Shown here: positions 51,423 to 63,007 of the stretch, piece after piece | Position numbering within the stretch: position 1 is the stretch's first letter | How the letters are laid out: each line of letters opens with the position of its first letter | Assembly (NCBI GenBank): GCA_019240525.1 | Contig: JAFAYE010000001.1 | Coordinates: forward strand, 97,300 to 161,299 | Direction: 5' to 3' | DNA: 64,000 nt | Source: Candidatus Eremiobacterota bacterium | Lineage (GTDB): Bacteria; Vulcanimicrobiota; Vulcanimicrobiia; Vulcanimicrobiales; Vulcanimicrobiaceae | The notes under the pieces: model-generated | Told to the model about the DNA's origin: nothing | The model's input: only the letters and a program-made list of their open reading frames with translations | Database searches by the model: none | Program-made: the position numbers and the translations under genes

Positions 51423-52146
51423 GCGAGCAATGCTTTCCGCGCCGCCACTGCGGGATAGACCGCCGAACGATACGCAACGTACCAACCGCGCGGACCGTCG
51501 AGCAATGCACCGCGCCCGAGCAATAACCATCCGAATCTGGGCAGGCTCAAGAGGGATGCGCCCAGCCACGCCGGGATTGACCGCCGCATCATCTGCGCTT
51601 CGATCGTCGTATAACGCTCGTACTTTGCGCGGTACGACGATAGGTCGGGATACGAATAGTGCAGCAACGTGCCCGCTAAATCTCCGGTCGTGCCCTCGCA
51701 CGACCAACCCTCATGGACCGGTGCATCGCGCGCCGCCGCCGGATGCGCTTCGAGCCGCGCGCGGCCAGTCCGGAAGAGTCGCAGCAGCGGCTCGCGCCGC
51801 CACATGCGCATCGGTTTGCCGCAAAAATAGGTCGTTCGCGACAGCCGGTACCCGTCGACGTCGGGTGAGGCTCCCAGAATGGACTCGCAAAGAACGTCGT
51901 CCAAGGCCTCGTCGGCGTCGATCATCAACGTCCACGGCGTCTCCACGTGCTGGGCTGCGTATCGGCGGGCTTCGAGAAAGTCGGTCCAACCTCGCTGAAC
52001 CACGCGCGCTCCGGCGCCACGCGCGAACGCGACGGTGTGATCCCGCGAGCCGGCGTCGAGGACGAAAACGTGCATTCCCCGCGGCAAGCTTGTCAGCGCG
52101 CGCGGCAAATTGCGCTCTTCGTCGCGGGTGAGGACGACGGCGGTGA

Positions 52147-52147
<1 letters not shown>
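51419..52147 (-). CDS. GT2-family glycosyltransferase, proposed ATC start
   Basis: A GT-A enzyme. The first conventional codon (TTG 52108) would remove the invariant first strand; upstream in frame lies TAVVLTRDEERNLPRALTSL, the normal GT2 start. The only initiator-like codon is ATC at 52147, which overlaps the pyrG stop by 1 nt (TAATC), the same arrangement as TAATG at leuC-leuD. Catalytic features are VLDAGSRDHTVA and the metal-binding DAD in LMIDADEALDD; a C-terminal amphipathic helix follows (LGASLLSLPRFGWLLLGRG). With ATC the product is 242 residues. Confidence 0.82.
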
Positions 52148-54702
<2,555 letters not shown>

Positions 54703-54706
<4 letters not shown>

Positions 54707-55776
54707 GTGACCGGTTCGCCCGCGAGCAGGCGCGCCCGCTCGTCGGCAATGAGTTCGTCGCTGATCGTTGCGAGATTGCCGTCCATCAGCCCGCGAATAT
54801 TCCCGAAGCTGCGGTTGATCCGGTGATCGGTGACGCGGTCCTGCGGAAAATTGTACGTGCGGATCTTCTCGGCGCGCTCGCCGCTGCCCACTTGCGATCG
54901 GCGCATCGAGCCGACCGCCTCTTCCTGCTCGCGCCGCTTGCGATCGTAGAGCGTCGCGCGGAGCATCTGCATCGCTTTCTCGCGATTCTGCTGCTGCGAA
55001 CGTTCCTGCTGCGACGCGACGACGACGCCCGTCGGCACGTGGGTGATACGAATTGCCGATTCCGTCTTGTTCACGTATTGGCCCCCGGCTCCGGAGGCCT
55101 TGAACGTATCGATCTCGAGGTCGGCACTCTTGATCTCCACCTCGACGTCGTCTTCGACTTGCGGAAGCACTGCAACGGTGGCCGTGCTCGTGTGAATGCG
55201 CCCCTGCGCCTCCGTCGCCGGAACGCGTTGAACGCGATGAACCCCGGATTCGTGTTTCAGATAGCGATACGGCTCGCGGCCGGTCACGGCGAAGACGATT
55301 TCCTTATAACCGCCGGCCTCGCTTGGACTCTCCGATACGAGCTCGGTCTTCATCCCTTTGCTCTCGGCAAAGCGCATGTACATGCGCGCCAAATCGCCGG
55401 CGAAGATCGCCGCCTCGTCGCCGCCGGTACCGGCGCGGACCTCGACGAAGACGTCCTTTGCGTCGTTGGGGTCGCGCGGCACCATCAAGTGGGAGAGCTC
55501 GGCTTCGAGCTCGGTAACGCGCTGTCGCAGCTGCGCGTTCTCTTCTTCAGCCAACTCGCGCAGATCGCCGTCGCCATCGCGAACGAGTGCTTGATTCGCT
55601 TCGATTTGTTGGCGCAATCGCGCGAGCTCGCGATGCGTTTGCACCGGCGCTTCTAATTGAGCGCGTTCCTTTACCAGTGACGTGTAACGGTTTTGGTCGA
55701 ACGCACCCGAAGGGTTGGCGAGTTGCGCCTCGATCTCGTCGAAGCGCCGCGCCATCGAATGCAGCCTATCGATCAG
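54703..55776 (-). CDS. prfA: Peptide chain release factor 1, proposed CTG start
   Basis: RF1 reads UAA and UAG stops. The tripeptide anticodon region and GGQ are intact: [17 protein letters not shown] and domain 2 [14 protein letters not shown]. An ATG at 55755 gives 350 residues but drops the first helix; six codons upstream [18 protein letters not shown] aligns with the usual RF1 N-terminus, preceded by CTG at 55776 overlapping the rpmE stop (CTGA). CTG as start gives 357 residues, close to the family's 360. The alternative ATG remains possible. Confidence 0.92.
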
Positions 55777-56045
55777 AAAGCAGTTGCCGCCTTCTTCGCG
55801 TCGCGCGTCGCCTTTCGAGCCGCGGCCTCTTCTTGTTTCTTCTTTGCAGCGGCGGAACGCTGATTGAATTTGTCGACTCGGCCGGCGGTGTCGACCAACT
55901 TCTGTTGTCCGGTAAAGAGCGGATGGCAGGCGGCGCAAATCTCGACGGAGATTTCCGGCAAGGTCGATCCCGTGACGAAGCTGTTGCCGCACGCACAATG
56001 GACGCGGGCCTCGGGGAACCACTTGGGATGGATTTGGGTCTTCAC
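55773..56045 (-). CDS. rpmE: 50S ribosomal protein bL31, zinc form
   Basis: A 90-residue L31 with the zinc-binding cysteines of the C+ type: VHCACGNSF and [15 protein letters not shown]. Residues 65-90 are an Ala/Lys-rich tail longer than usual. The start is GTG at 56045, preceded by GGAG and, only 9 nt upstream, by an extended -10 (TGCTATAAT). It leads rpmE-prfA-prmC-pyrG, an order familiar from Firmicutes. Confidence 0.93.
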   Translation of the reverse strand: MKTQIHPKWFPEARVHCACGNSFVTGSTLPEISVEICAACHPLFTGQQKLVDTAGRVDKFNQRSAAAKKKQEEAAARKATRDAKKAATAF

Positions 56046-56054
56046 AACTCCTGC

Positions 56055-56063
56055 ATTATAGCA
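56055..56063 (-). promoter_or_regulatory. Extended -10 promoter of rpmE
   Basis: TGCTATAAT on the minus strand; the -10 hexamer (56060-56055) ends 9 nt before the rpmE GTG, so transcription probably begins about three nucleotides before the start codon. No -35 box with normal spacing is visible. Confidence 0.55.
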
Positions 56064-56108
56064 AGCGTGTCAAAAGGAGCCGCTCCGGCCGTCCACAAAG
56101 CCCTGCGC

Positions 56109-56738
56109 GTGAAACCGTCTTCCTTTTTCGTCGCGACGGCCGGCAGCGCCGCACTCCTCGCTCTTGCGCTCATCGCGGCACCGTCGGCTAGACTTGCGGC
56201 CGCCGCCGCAACGCCGCCCCCGACCCCGCCACCGATCGCGCAACCCGCTACGCCTCCGCCGCCGCTGGGAACGCCGGGCACGCCCGGTCCCGCCGCTTCC
56301 GTCTTTACGTTACCAGCCGCAACTCCGGCTCCCGCCGGCAAGGCGACCCCCACCCCGCCTCCCGATGCGCGAAAAGGGCTCGATGGCGTTTGGGAGGTGC
56401 AAATCCAGCACGCGAACGGGACGGACTACACCCATTTTCAAGTCAAGCAGCAAGGCGACTCGCTTGCCGGCACCTATCTCGACACGGCCGGCAAGAAATA
56501 TCCGCTCTCAGGGAGCATCGACGGAGCTGCCGTGCGCATGATCGTTACCATGCCCAACGGAACGACCATTCTGCTCGAGGGCAAGCTCGACGGAACGACC
56601 GACATGGTCGGCATGTTGACCACGCCCCAGGGTCAGACGGCGTTTACGGCAGCCTACCGCGCCAAAGGCAAATGGATTGACAACATCAATCCGTCACCGG
56701 GCGGCATTCCTCAACCTGGCAGCTACACGCCACCGTAG
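56109..56738 (+). CDS. Exported proline-rich protein of unknown function
   Basis: A 209-residue protein from GTG 56109 (an in-frame GTG at 56067 is an alternative). The signal peptide core is ATAGSAALLALALIAAPSA. Residues 35-90 are a Pro/Thr/Ala-rich linker; residues 95-209 form a compact beta domain (GLDGVWEVQIQHANGTDY, DSLAGTYLDTAGKKYPLSGS, MVGMLTTPQGQTAF), resembling lipocalin-like or extracellular repeat domains. Function unknown. It converges on leuD with a 16-bp overlap. Confidence 0.6.
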   Translation: MKPSSFFVATAGSAALLALALIAAPSARLAAAAATPPPTPPPIAQPATPPPPLGTPGTPGPAASVFTLPAATPAPAGKATPTPPPDARKGLDGVWEVQIQHANGTDYTHFQVKQQGDSLAGTYLDTAGKKYPLSGSIDGAAVRMIVTMPNGTTILLEGKLDGTTDMVGMLTTPQGQTAFTAAYRAKGKWIDNINPSPGGIPQPGSYTPP

Positions 56739-57232
56739 TTGAGCCGCTTTTCGACGTACGGCACGAGGCCGCCGGCGTCGATGAGCGATTGCATGAACGG
56801 CGGCAACTCAGCCGCGCGATACTCCGTGCCGCGCGTGAGATTGCGCACGATCCCGCTGGCCGGTTGGACCTCGATCTCGTCTCCCGACTGAATACCGTCG
56901 ACGGCCTCGGGCGACTCGAAGATGGGGAGTCCGATGTTGAGCGCGTTACGATAGAATATCCGCGCGAAACTCTTGGCGATCACCGCGGACGTTCCTGAAG
57001 CTTTGATCGCGATGGGCGCAACCTCGCGGCTGGAACCGCAGCCGAAGTTCGTATCGGCGACGATGATGTCGCCGGACGTCATTCGGGCGACGTACTCCGG
57101 ATCGAGACCCTCCAGCGCGTGCTTCCCGAGTTCCGTCTGATCCACGATATTGCAATACTTTCCGGGAATGATTACGTCGGTGTCGACGTTCTTGCCGTAT
57201 TTATGGGCTCGGCCTCGCAACGTCGCCTCCAT
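56723..57232 (-). CDS. leuD: 3-isopropylmalate dehydratase, small subunit
   Basis: A 169-residue swivelling subunit of isopropylmalate isomerase (leucine biosynthesis). The start at 57232 shares one base with the leuC stop (TAATG). Typical segments are [34 protein letters not shown] and [16 protein letters not shown]. Its length is that of the short archaeal/LeuD2 type. It pairs with LeuC to form the 4Fe-4S enzyme. Confidence 0.93.
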   Translation of the reverse strand: MEATLRGRAHKYGKNVDTDVIIPGKYCNIVDQTELGKHALEGLDPEYVARMTSGDIIVADTNFGCGSSREVAPIAIKASGTSAVIAKSFARIFYRNALNIGLPIFESPEAVDGIQSGDEIEVQPASGIVRNLTRGTEYRAAELPPFMQSLIDAGGLVPYVEKRLNYGGV

Positions 57233-58515
57233 TACGCAAGCACCGCTTCGACCACTCGCGGGTCGGTGATTCTTCCGGTCAGCGCACTCGCGGCGCACGT
57301 GGCCGGCGACGCGAGATAAATCTCGGCTTTCGGGGAACCCATCCGGCCAACATAGTTGCGGTTTGTCGTTGAGATCGCGCGCTCGCCGTCGCCGAGCGTT
57401 CCCATGTGACCGCCAAAGCAGGCACCGCAACCGGGCGTGTTGACCGCGCACCCGGCCGCTGCGAGCGTCGTCAAAACGCCCTCCTGCGCCGCCTGCATCC
57501 AGACCTTCTGCGAACCGGGGTTGACGATGACCCGAAGATTCGACGCGATGTGTTTACCCTCGAGAATCTTCGCGACGACGCGCAAATCGTCGATGTAACC
57601 GTTCGTGCACGAGCCGATGAAGACCTGATCGACGCGCAGATCGTCGCGCGTCACCTCCGAGATGGGATGAACGTTGTCGGGCGTATGCGGGCACGCGATT
57701 TGCGGTTCCAGCGATCCGATGTCGATTCGGATTTCACGCTCGTACGTCGCGTCGGGATCGGCGCGCTCGACGATGAACGGACGATCCGTCCGCTCCTTGA
57801 CGTAGGCGATTGTCTTTTCGTCGGCGTGAAAGATCCCGTTTTTCGCGCCGGCTTCAATAGCCATGTTCGCCATGGTGATACGGCCGGTAATCGAAAGTTC
57901 GTCGATTGTCGTTCCGTGATACTCGATTGCGCGGTACGTCGCGCCGTCGATGCCGAGCTCGCCGACGGTGCGCAGCATGATATCTTTGGCATAGACCATC
58001 GGTCCGGGAGAACCGCTATAGACGAGCTTGATCGAGGCCGGCACTTTGAGCCAGACTTCGCCGAGCACGAAGGCGGCGGCGATGTCGGTCGATCCCATTC
58101 CCGTCGCGAAGGCGCCGAACGCCCCGTACGTACAGGTGTGCGAATCACCGCCGACGATCAACTCTCCCGGAGCGACAAGCCCTTCCTCGGGAAGAACGAC
58201 GTGTTCGATGCCACCGCGGCCGACGTCAAAAAAATGTTCGATCCGCTGTTCGGCGGCGAAATCTTTCATGAGCTTCGCAAGACCCGCCGATTGCGCGTCT
58301 TTTGCCGGTACGAAGTGATCGGCGACGAGCGCAATCTTGCTTGGATCGAAGACCGTGGTGGCGCCTTTGATTTTGCGCATCACGCCGATTGCGACCGCGG
58401 CCGAGAGCTCGTTCGCGAGGACGAGATCGACCTTCCCGTTGACGATCTGCCCCGGCTCCACAGACTCGAGCCCGGCGTGGCGCGCTAAGATTTTTTCAGT
58501 CAATGTCATGCCCAT
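57232..58515 (-). CDS. leuC: 3-isopropylmalate dehydratase, large subunit
   Basis: A 427-residue aconitase-family catalytic subunit of the HacA/LeuC2 type. Substrate and Fe-S motifs are readable: GGDSHTCTYGAFGAFATGMG, the first cluster cysteine in FIGSCTNGYIDDL and the last two in NTPGCGACFGGHMG. The start at 58515 (an alternative ATG lies 6 nt further in) is 9 nt from a TATAAT, so the leader is very short. The gene is divergent from metY. Confidence 0.93.
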   Translation of the reverse strand: MGMTLTEKILARHAGLESVEPGQIVNGKVDLVLANELSAAVAIGVMRKIKGATTVFDPSKIALVADHFVPAKDAQSAGLAKLMKDFAAEQRIEHFFDVGRGGIEHVVLPEEGLVAPGELIVGGDSHTCTYGAFGAFATGMGSTDIAAAFVLGEVWLKVPASIKLVYSGSPGPMVYAKDIMLRTVGELGIDGATYRAIEYHGTTIDELSITGRITMANMAIEAGAKNGIFHADEKTIAYVKERTDRPFIVERADPDATYEREIRIDIGSLEPQIACPHTPDNVHPISEVTRDDLRVDQVFIGSCTNGYIDDLRVVAKILEGKHIASNLRVIVNPGSQKVWMQAAQEGVLTTLAAAGCAVNTPGCGACFGGHMGTLGDGERAISTTNRNYVGRMGSPKAEIYLASPATCAASALTGRITDPRVVEAVLA

Positions 58516-58524
58516 GATACGACC

Positions 58525-58530
58525 ATTATA
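58525..58530 (-). promoter_or_regulatory. -10 box of leuCD, very short leader
   Basis: TATAAT on the minus strand; it ends 9 nt before the leuC ATG at 58515, predicting a leader of about three nucleotides. There is no ribosome-binding site between box and start. A -35 box is not evident. Confidence 0.55.
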
Positions 58531-58557
58531 AGGCGAAGTAGCCCGACGGGCCTACTA

Positions 58558-59814
58558 GTGACGACTCACGCCATGCAACAAGAGCGAGAATTCGGTTTTG
58601 CGACCCGCGCGCTCCACGCCGGGACGCCGCCCGACCCGGCGACCGGCGCGCGGGCAATGCCGATTTATCAAACCTCCGCATTCGTCTTCAGCTCGACCGA
58701 GCAGGCGGCGGAACTCTTTGCTCTGCGCAGCTACGGCCACATTTATAGCCGCATCAGCAATCCCACCGTCGCGGCGTTCGAAGAGCGCATGGCCAGCCTC
58801 GAGGGCGGACTCGGCGCCGTCGCCTTCTCCAGCGGCTTGGCGGCCCAGCTCTGTCTGGTGTTATCGCTCGCGCAATCGGGCGATCATCTCGTCTGCACGC
58901 AGAGCGTCTACGGCGGTACCGTCACGCAGCTCACCGTCACGATCGGCCGAATGGGAATCGCTACGACGTTCGTCGCGCCCGACGACCTCGCTGCCGTGCG
59001 CGCGGCGATTCGACCCGAGACGAAGCTCGTCTTTGTCGAGACCGTCGGCAATCCGTCCGGGGTCGTTGCCGATCTGTCGGCGTTGGCCGAAGTCGCGCAC
59101 GCCGCCGGAGTTCCCTTGGCCGTCGACAATACTTTTGCAACTCCGTATTTTTGCCGGCCGATCGAGCTCGGCGCCGATATCGTCGTGCATTCGGCGACCA
59201 AATTCATCAACGGCCACGGCACGTCGATCGGTGGAGTGCTGGTCGAATCGGGGCGCTTTCCTTGGCAGAATGGGCGCTTTCCTCTGCTATCGCTGCCGAG
59301 TCCCGGATACCACGGCAAAGTCTTCACCGAGACATTCGCCGAGTACGCCTTCTTGATGCGCGTGCGCGCGGAAGTGTTGCGCGACGTCGGCGCCCAGATG
59401 TCGCCGATGGACGCCTGGCTACTGCTCCTCGGGCTCGAAACGCTGCCACTGCGAATGGAGCGCCACGTCGCCAACGCGCGCGCCGTCGCCGCATTTCTCA
59501 AGGCGCGCCCCGAGGTCGCATGGGTACGCGATGCGCAGCTTGGGTCGATCTTCACTTTCGGATTGCGCGCCGGCCGCGATGCGGGACGTCGCTTCATCGA
59601 CGCGCTCGAACTCTGGAGTCACCTCGCCAACGTCGGCGATTCGAAGAGTCTGGTGATTCATCCGGCCTCAACCACCCATTCACAACTATCGGACGAAGCG
59701 ATGTGCAAGGCCGGCGTCGAGCCCGAGTCGGTGCGGCTTTCGGTCGGGCTGGAAGAGATCGACGATCTACTCTGGGATTTGGACAACGCGCTGCGCGCCG
59801 CTGCAGGCAAGTGA
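58558..59814 (+). CDS. metY: O-acetylhomoserine aminocarboxypropyltransferase (MetY-like)
   Basis: A 418-residue fold-type I PLP enzyme that would make homocysteine from O-acetylhomoserine and sulfide. Start GTG 58558 or ATG 58573. Key residues: SRISNPTVAAFEER, VDNTFATPYFCRPIELGAD, the PLP lysine in VHSATKFINGHGTSIGG, and the long GFPW-type insert (PSPGYHGKVFTETF) that marks O-acetylhomoserine sulfhydrylases and separates it from the cystathionine enzyme at 6279. Stop overlaps the next start (GTGA). Confidence 0.9.
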   Translation: MTTHAMQQEREFGFATRALHAGTPPDPATGARAMPIYQTSAFVFSSTEQAAELFALRSYGHIYSRISNPTVAAFEERMASLEGGLGAVAFSSGLAAQLCLVLSLAQSGDHLVCTQSVYGGTVTQLTVTIGRMGIATTFVAPDDLAAVRAAIRPETKLVFVETVGNPSGVVADLSALAEVAHAAGVPLAVDNTFATPYFCRPIELGADIVVHSATKFINGHGTSIGGVLVESGRFPWQNGRFPLLSLPSPGYHGKVFTETFAEYAFLMRVRAEVLRDVGAQMSPMDAWLLLLGLETLPLRMERHVANARAVAAFLKARPEVAWVRDAQLGSIFTFGLRAGRDAGRRFIDALELWSHLANVGDSKSLVIHPASTTHSQLSDEAMCKAGVEPESVRLSVGLEEIDDLLWDLDNALRAAAGK

Positions 59815-60290
59815 TCCTCGCCACGCCGTCGCAGCGTCGCGATTTGCTCGAGCGAGCGCGGAGCATCGCGATTGTCGGCGCCTCCGATAATCCGCTGCGC
59901 CCGAGTTATACGGTATTCTCGTACCTTCGCCGGCAACGCGAATACGACGTGACGCCGATCAATCCAAACATCCACGATATCGACGGTATCGTAGCCTTTC
60001 CATCGCTTCGGTCGTACGCGTCCGAGCGCGGAGCACCGGACATCGTCGACGTTTTTCGGCGGCCCAGCGAGCTCGCGGGTGTCGTTGAGGAGGCGATCGC
60101 GGTGGGGGCGCGCACGATTTGGCTGCAATACGGCGTCGTCGATGGCGATGCAATTGCCCGGGCAGATCGAAGCGGTTTGAACGTCGTGGTCGACCGTTGC
60201 ATGAAAGTCGAGCACGCGCGCTTTCGCGGTGGACTTTCAACGGGCGGCCTCAACAGCGGAATCATCACGTCGCGGCGGCGGACGCCATGA
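59811..60290 (+). CDS. CoA-binding domain protein (YccU-type)
   Basis: A 159-residue Rossmann-fold protein from a GTG overlapping the metY stop. It shows the CoA-binding pattern SIAIVGASDNPLRPSYTVF, DVTPINPN, and IWLQYGVVDGDAI with a Cys-containing VDRCMKVEHAR end. The family is small and uncharacterised; it is often next to O-acetylhomoserine sulfhydrylase genes, as here. A role in CoA-ester handling or persulfide stress is only conjecture. Confidence 0.85.
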   Translation: MILATPSQRRDLLERARSIAIVGASDNPLRPSYTVFSYLRRQREYDVTPINPNIHDIDGIVAFPSLRSYASERGAPDIVDVFRRPSELAGVVEEAIAVGARTIWLQYGVVDGDAIARADRSGLNVVVDRCMKVEHARFRGGLSTGGLNSGIITSRRRTP

Positions 60291-60352
60291 GAGTTTTCTA
60301 AGCAAGCGGCCTCGGGGAAAAACGCGAGCGCTGTCGCAATACGCAACGAATC

Positions 60353-61573
60353 ATGCGAAGATTCGTTCTTCTCCTTTGCAGCGCGCTGCTCACGTGCTGC
60401 GCTCACCAAAGCGGTTTCTCCCCGCTTCCCGGAAACGCACAAAGCGGTGACTCCGCAACGCAGTACGAGCTGCCGCTTGCCGGAACCGGCTATAAGCTTC
60501 TCTACAGTTTTAAAGGCGGCAGCGACGCAGCGTATCCGTACGCGCCACTGACCGAAATCAACGGCGAGTTTTACGGCACGACATACGGCGGCGGGGGCGG
60601 TTCGCAGTGGGGCACCGTCTTTAAGGTTAGTAAGACGGGACAAGAACACGTGCTCTACCGTTTCAAAGCCGGTAGTGACGGCGCGCATCCATTCGCGGGA
60701 TTAACGAACCTCAATGGCACGCTGTACGGCACGACGTATCAAGGGGGCACCAAAGGTTCGGGCACGGTCTTCAAAATCAGCACGGCCGGCGAAGAGCACG
60801 TCGTTTACAGCTTCAAAGGCGGCAGCGATGGACAGTACCCGTACTGCCGGCTGCTGGCGCTCAACGGTGAGCTTTATGGCACAACCTACCAAGGCGGCGT
60901 TTCATCCGGTTGGGGCGTCGTCTTCAAGGTAAGCGACTCGGGGCAGGAAGACGTGCTCTACCGCTTCATCGCTGACGACAAGGGAACGAACGATGGCGCG
61001 CACCCGTACGCCGGGCTAACCGACGTCGGCGGAACGCTGTACGGAACGACCAATCAAGGCGGCACGACCGGTTCCGGGACCGTCTTTAAGGTGAGCACGG
61101 CGGGCAAAGAAGCAGTCGTTTACAGCTTCAAGGGCGGCAGCGACGGACAATACCCGTTTGCGCGCCTGCTCTACTCGAAGGGCCAGCTCTATGGAACCAC
61201 TTATCAAGGTGGCGTTGCAAACGGATGGGGCACGGTCTTCAAGGTGAGCACCTCGGGCACCGAACGCGTCCTCTACCGGTTTAACGCCAACGACAAGGGA
61301 ACGCACGACGGCGCGCATCCCTACTATGGTGGACTCGTCGCGATCGGCAGCTACCTGTACGGCACGACGTATCAAGGCGGCGGCCCCGGCGACGGTACCG
61401 TCTACAAGCTGAGCGTCGCGGGGGGCAAAGATCAGATCCTGTACGCGTTCAAGGGTGGCAGCGACGGCCAATATCCCTACGCGGGGGTTGACGATTCCAG
61501 CGGTACGCTCTACGGCACGACCTATGTCGGCGGGGGAAGCGGCGCCGGAACCGTCTTTAAAATCTCGCCGTAA
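60353..61573 (+). CDS. GloVer-type tandem-repeat lipoprotein
   Basis: A 406-residue lipoprotein with lipobox LLTCC near residue 16. The rest consists of seven repeats of about 45-55 residues with the pattern Y-x-F...SDG-x-YP-x-A...G-x-LYGTT-x-x-GG...GTVFK-x-S. This is the repeat of the 'choice-of-anchor tandem repeat GloVer' family. Copies alternate between a short form (YSFKGGSDGQYP) and one with an extra DDKGT/NDKGT insert. They probably build a beta-propeller on the cell surface. Function unknown. It converges on the LuxE-like gene with a 17-bp overlap. Confidence 0.85.
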   Translation: MRRFVLLLCSALLTCCAHQSGFSPLPGNAQSGDSATQYELPLAGTGYKLLYSFKGGSDAAYPYAPLTEINGEFYGTTYGGGGGSQWGTVFKVSKTGQEHVLYRFKAGSDGAHPFAGLTNLNGTLYGTTYQGGTKGSGTVFKISTAGEEHVVYSFKGGSDGQYPYCRLLALNGELYGTTYQGGVSSGWGVVFKVSDSGQEDVLYRFIADDKGTNDGAHPYAGLTDVGGTLYGTTNQGGTTGSGTVFKVSTAGKEAVVYSFKGGSDGQYPFARLLYSKGQLYGTTYQGGVANGWGTVFKVSTSGTERVLYRFNANDKGTHDGAHPYYGGLVAIGSYLYGTTYQGGGPGDGTVYKLSVAGGKDQILYAFKGGSDGQYPYAGVDDSSGTLYGTTYVGGGSGAGTVFKISP

Positions 61574-62567
61574 GCGAGCGACGCTGAAGGTCCTCGGCGT
61601 CGAGCGAGCATCCCCGCAACGGCGCTTCGCGGTCTCGGCCAAGCGAGACGAAACCACGGTCGTCGGTCATCACGCCGAGATCCTCGGTTTGAATCGCAAG
61701 GCACGATGACCGATTCGCCAAGTCGACGTGCAACAGCGTGCCGATCTCCCCGCGGGCGAGGTTTTGCCGGTCGGGTCCGACAACGCGTGCGCGCAACCAC
61801 GGGGGCCCTGCGTACGCGCCGCCGGCGACCGCATAGTATTGCGAAGTGAGTTCGGTCATTCCATACTCCGCGACGATGGCGTCCGGCGCGACTGCGAACC
61901 GGTCGCACGCGCGTGCATAGAGCCGATCCGGCGACTCGATCCGCGCGCGGCCCTTAAAGCCGCCGGTCACCATCAGCCGGGAGCCTGCCGGCAGCGCATA
62001 TCGTTCGCCACGCGCCTGCAGGGTGTCGAGCAGATGCGCGAGCGCAAACGCGGTCGCGCCGATGAAAACGGACTGCCGCTGCGCGATCGCGGAGTTCAGA
62101 TCGGCAACGAACGATTCGACAAGCAACTCCTCGTCGCGCAGATACCAGCCGGTCATTGGATCGCCGCAACGGCGCGAGACCTGCGCCATCATGTAACCCA
62201 AGGAGGAGCTTGGGCGCAGTGCCGGGTTCGGCACTAAATTGAAATAGCGCAAGCGGGCGCCGTCGGGCAATGCGAAGCGTTCGAAGCCGGCAAGCAACGC
62301 CGCATCGTACAAGCTCGTAGTTTCCATGAAATGGCGTCCCGGAACACCCGTTGTGCCGCTCGTCTCAAAGACGATCGCGGCGTTGGCGGGGTCGAATGTG
62401 GTTAGCGTAAATTCTTTGAACGCGGGTGCCGGTACCGCTGGAATTTGCTCCCACGATTTTGGCGCGGTAGCCCCGAGCCGCAAGCAGTAGCGCGCGTACG
62501 GTTCGTTATGACGGAGCTGATAATCGAAGAGCCGCAGTGCCAGATCCGTAAATCGATCTTCCTGCAG
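61557..62567 (-). CDS. LuxE-like acyl-protein synthetase, proposed CTG start
   Basis: An ANL-superfamily protein with the LuxE/acyl-protein-synthetase domain. Its core reads IVFETSGTTGVPGRHF, the Ser/Thr/Gly-rich ATP loop, GGFKGRARIES, and AEYGMTELTSQYYAV. The first ordinary codon (TTG 62483) cuts off TDLALRLFDYQLRHNEPYAR, which belongs to the family start; between it and the rplQ stop there is no ATG/GTG/TTG in frame. CTG at 62567 has GGAG 5 nt upstream and is proposed. Product 336 residues. No other lux-like genes are nearby; it may activate a fatty acid or a carboxylate for another pathway. Confidence 0.8.
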   Translation of the reverse strand: MQEDRFTDLALRLFDYQLRHNEPYARYCLRLGATAPKSWEQIPAVPAPAFKEFTLTTFDPANAAIVFETSGTTGVPGRHFMETTSLYDAALLAGFERFALPDGARLRYFNLVPNPALRPSSSLGYMMAQVSRRCGDPMTGWYLRDEELLVESFVADLNSAIAQRQSVFIGATAFALAHLLDTLQARGERYALPAGSRLMVTGGFKGRARIESPDRLYARACDRFAVAPDAIVAEYGMTELTSQYYAVAGGAYAGPPWLRARVVGPDRQNLARGEIGTLLHVDLANRSSCLAIQTEDLGVMTDDRGFVSLGRDREAPLRGCSLDAEDLQRRSLTARF

Positions 62568-62641
62568 CGGCTCTCCGTCACGCCGCCAGCGCTCGATTAC
62601 CTCGAGGATTTTCGCGTCGAGCGCGCCCGATTCAGGCGAGG

Positions 62642-62995
62642 CTACGTCAGTAGCTCGATTTGCGATAGTTCTGCGGCATCGCCCCGGCGTACGCGCGTCT
62701 TGGTGATGCGGGTATAGCCGCCGGAACGCGCCTTGAGTGCCGGCGCAATTTGCTCGACGAGCTTCTTCACTACTGCCGGTTCGGTGATGTATTCGGCCAA
62801 TCGACGGCGCGCGGCGAGATCGCCGGCCATTGCCGTCGTGATCAACCGCTCGGCGACGCGGCTGATCTCCTTTGCTTTTGCCGACGTCGTTTCGATCCGG
62901 TCGTGCTTGAAGAGCGACGTCGCCAAGTTGCGCAGCAGCGCCTTGCGATGGCCGTCGGTGCGGGACAGACGTTTATACGCGATCGAATGCGGCAT
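62642..62995 (-). CDS. rplQ: 50S ribosomal protein bL17
   Basis: A 117-residue bL17, normal length: MPHSIAYKRLSRTDGHRKAL, LFKHDRIETTSAKAKEISRV, and GGYTRITKTRVRRGDAAELS with the conserved GGYTRI/RRGD end. It follows rpoA by 12 bp, the standard end of the alpha operon. Confidence 0.96.
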   Translation of the reverse strand: MPHSIAYKRLSRTDGHRKALLRNLATSLFKHDRIETTSAKAKEISRVAERLITTAMAGDLAARRRLAEYITEPAVVKKLVEQIAPALKARSGGYTRITKTRVRRGDAAELSQIELLT

Positions 62996-63007
62996 CGTTC
63001 TCTATCG

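Noticed and set aside
56046-56075. TTGACA next to TATAAT upstream of rpmE
   Set aside because: The boxes are only 7 bp apart, so TTGACA cannot be the -35 element of that promoter; an extended -10 reading is used instead.
58535-58556. Inverted repeat AGTAG...CTACT between leuC and metY
   Set aside because: Five paired bases then mismatches; too weak to call an operator or riboswitch.
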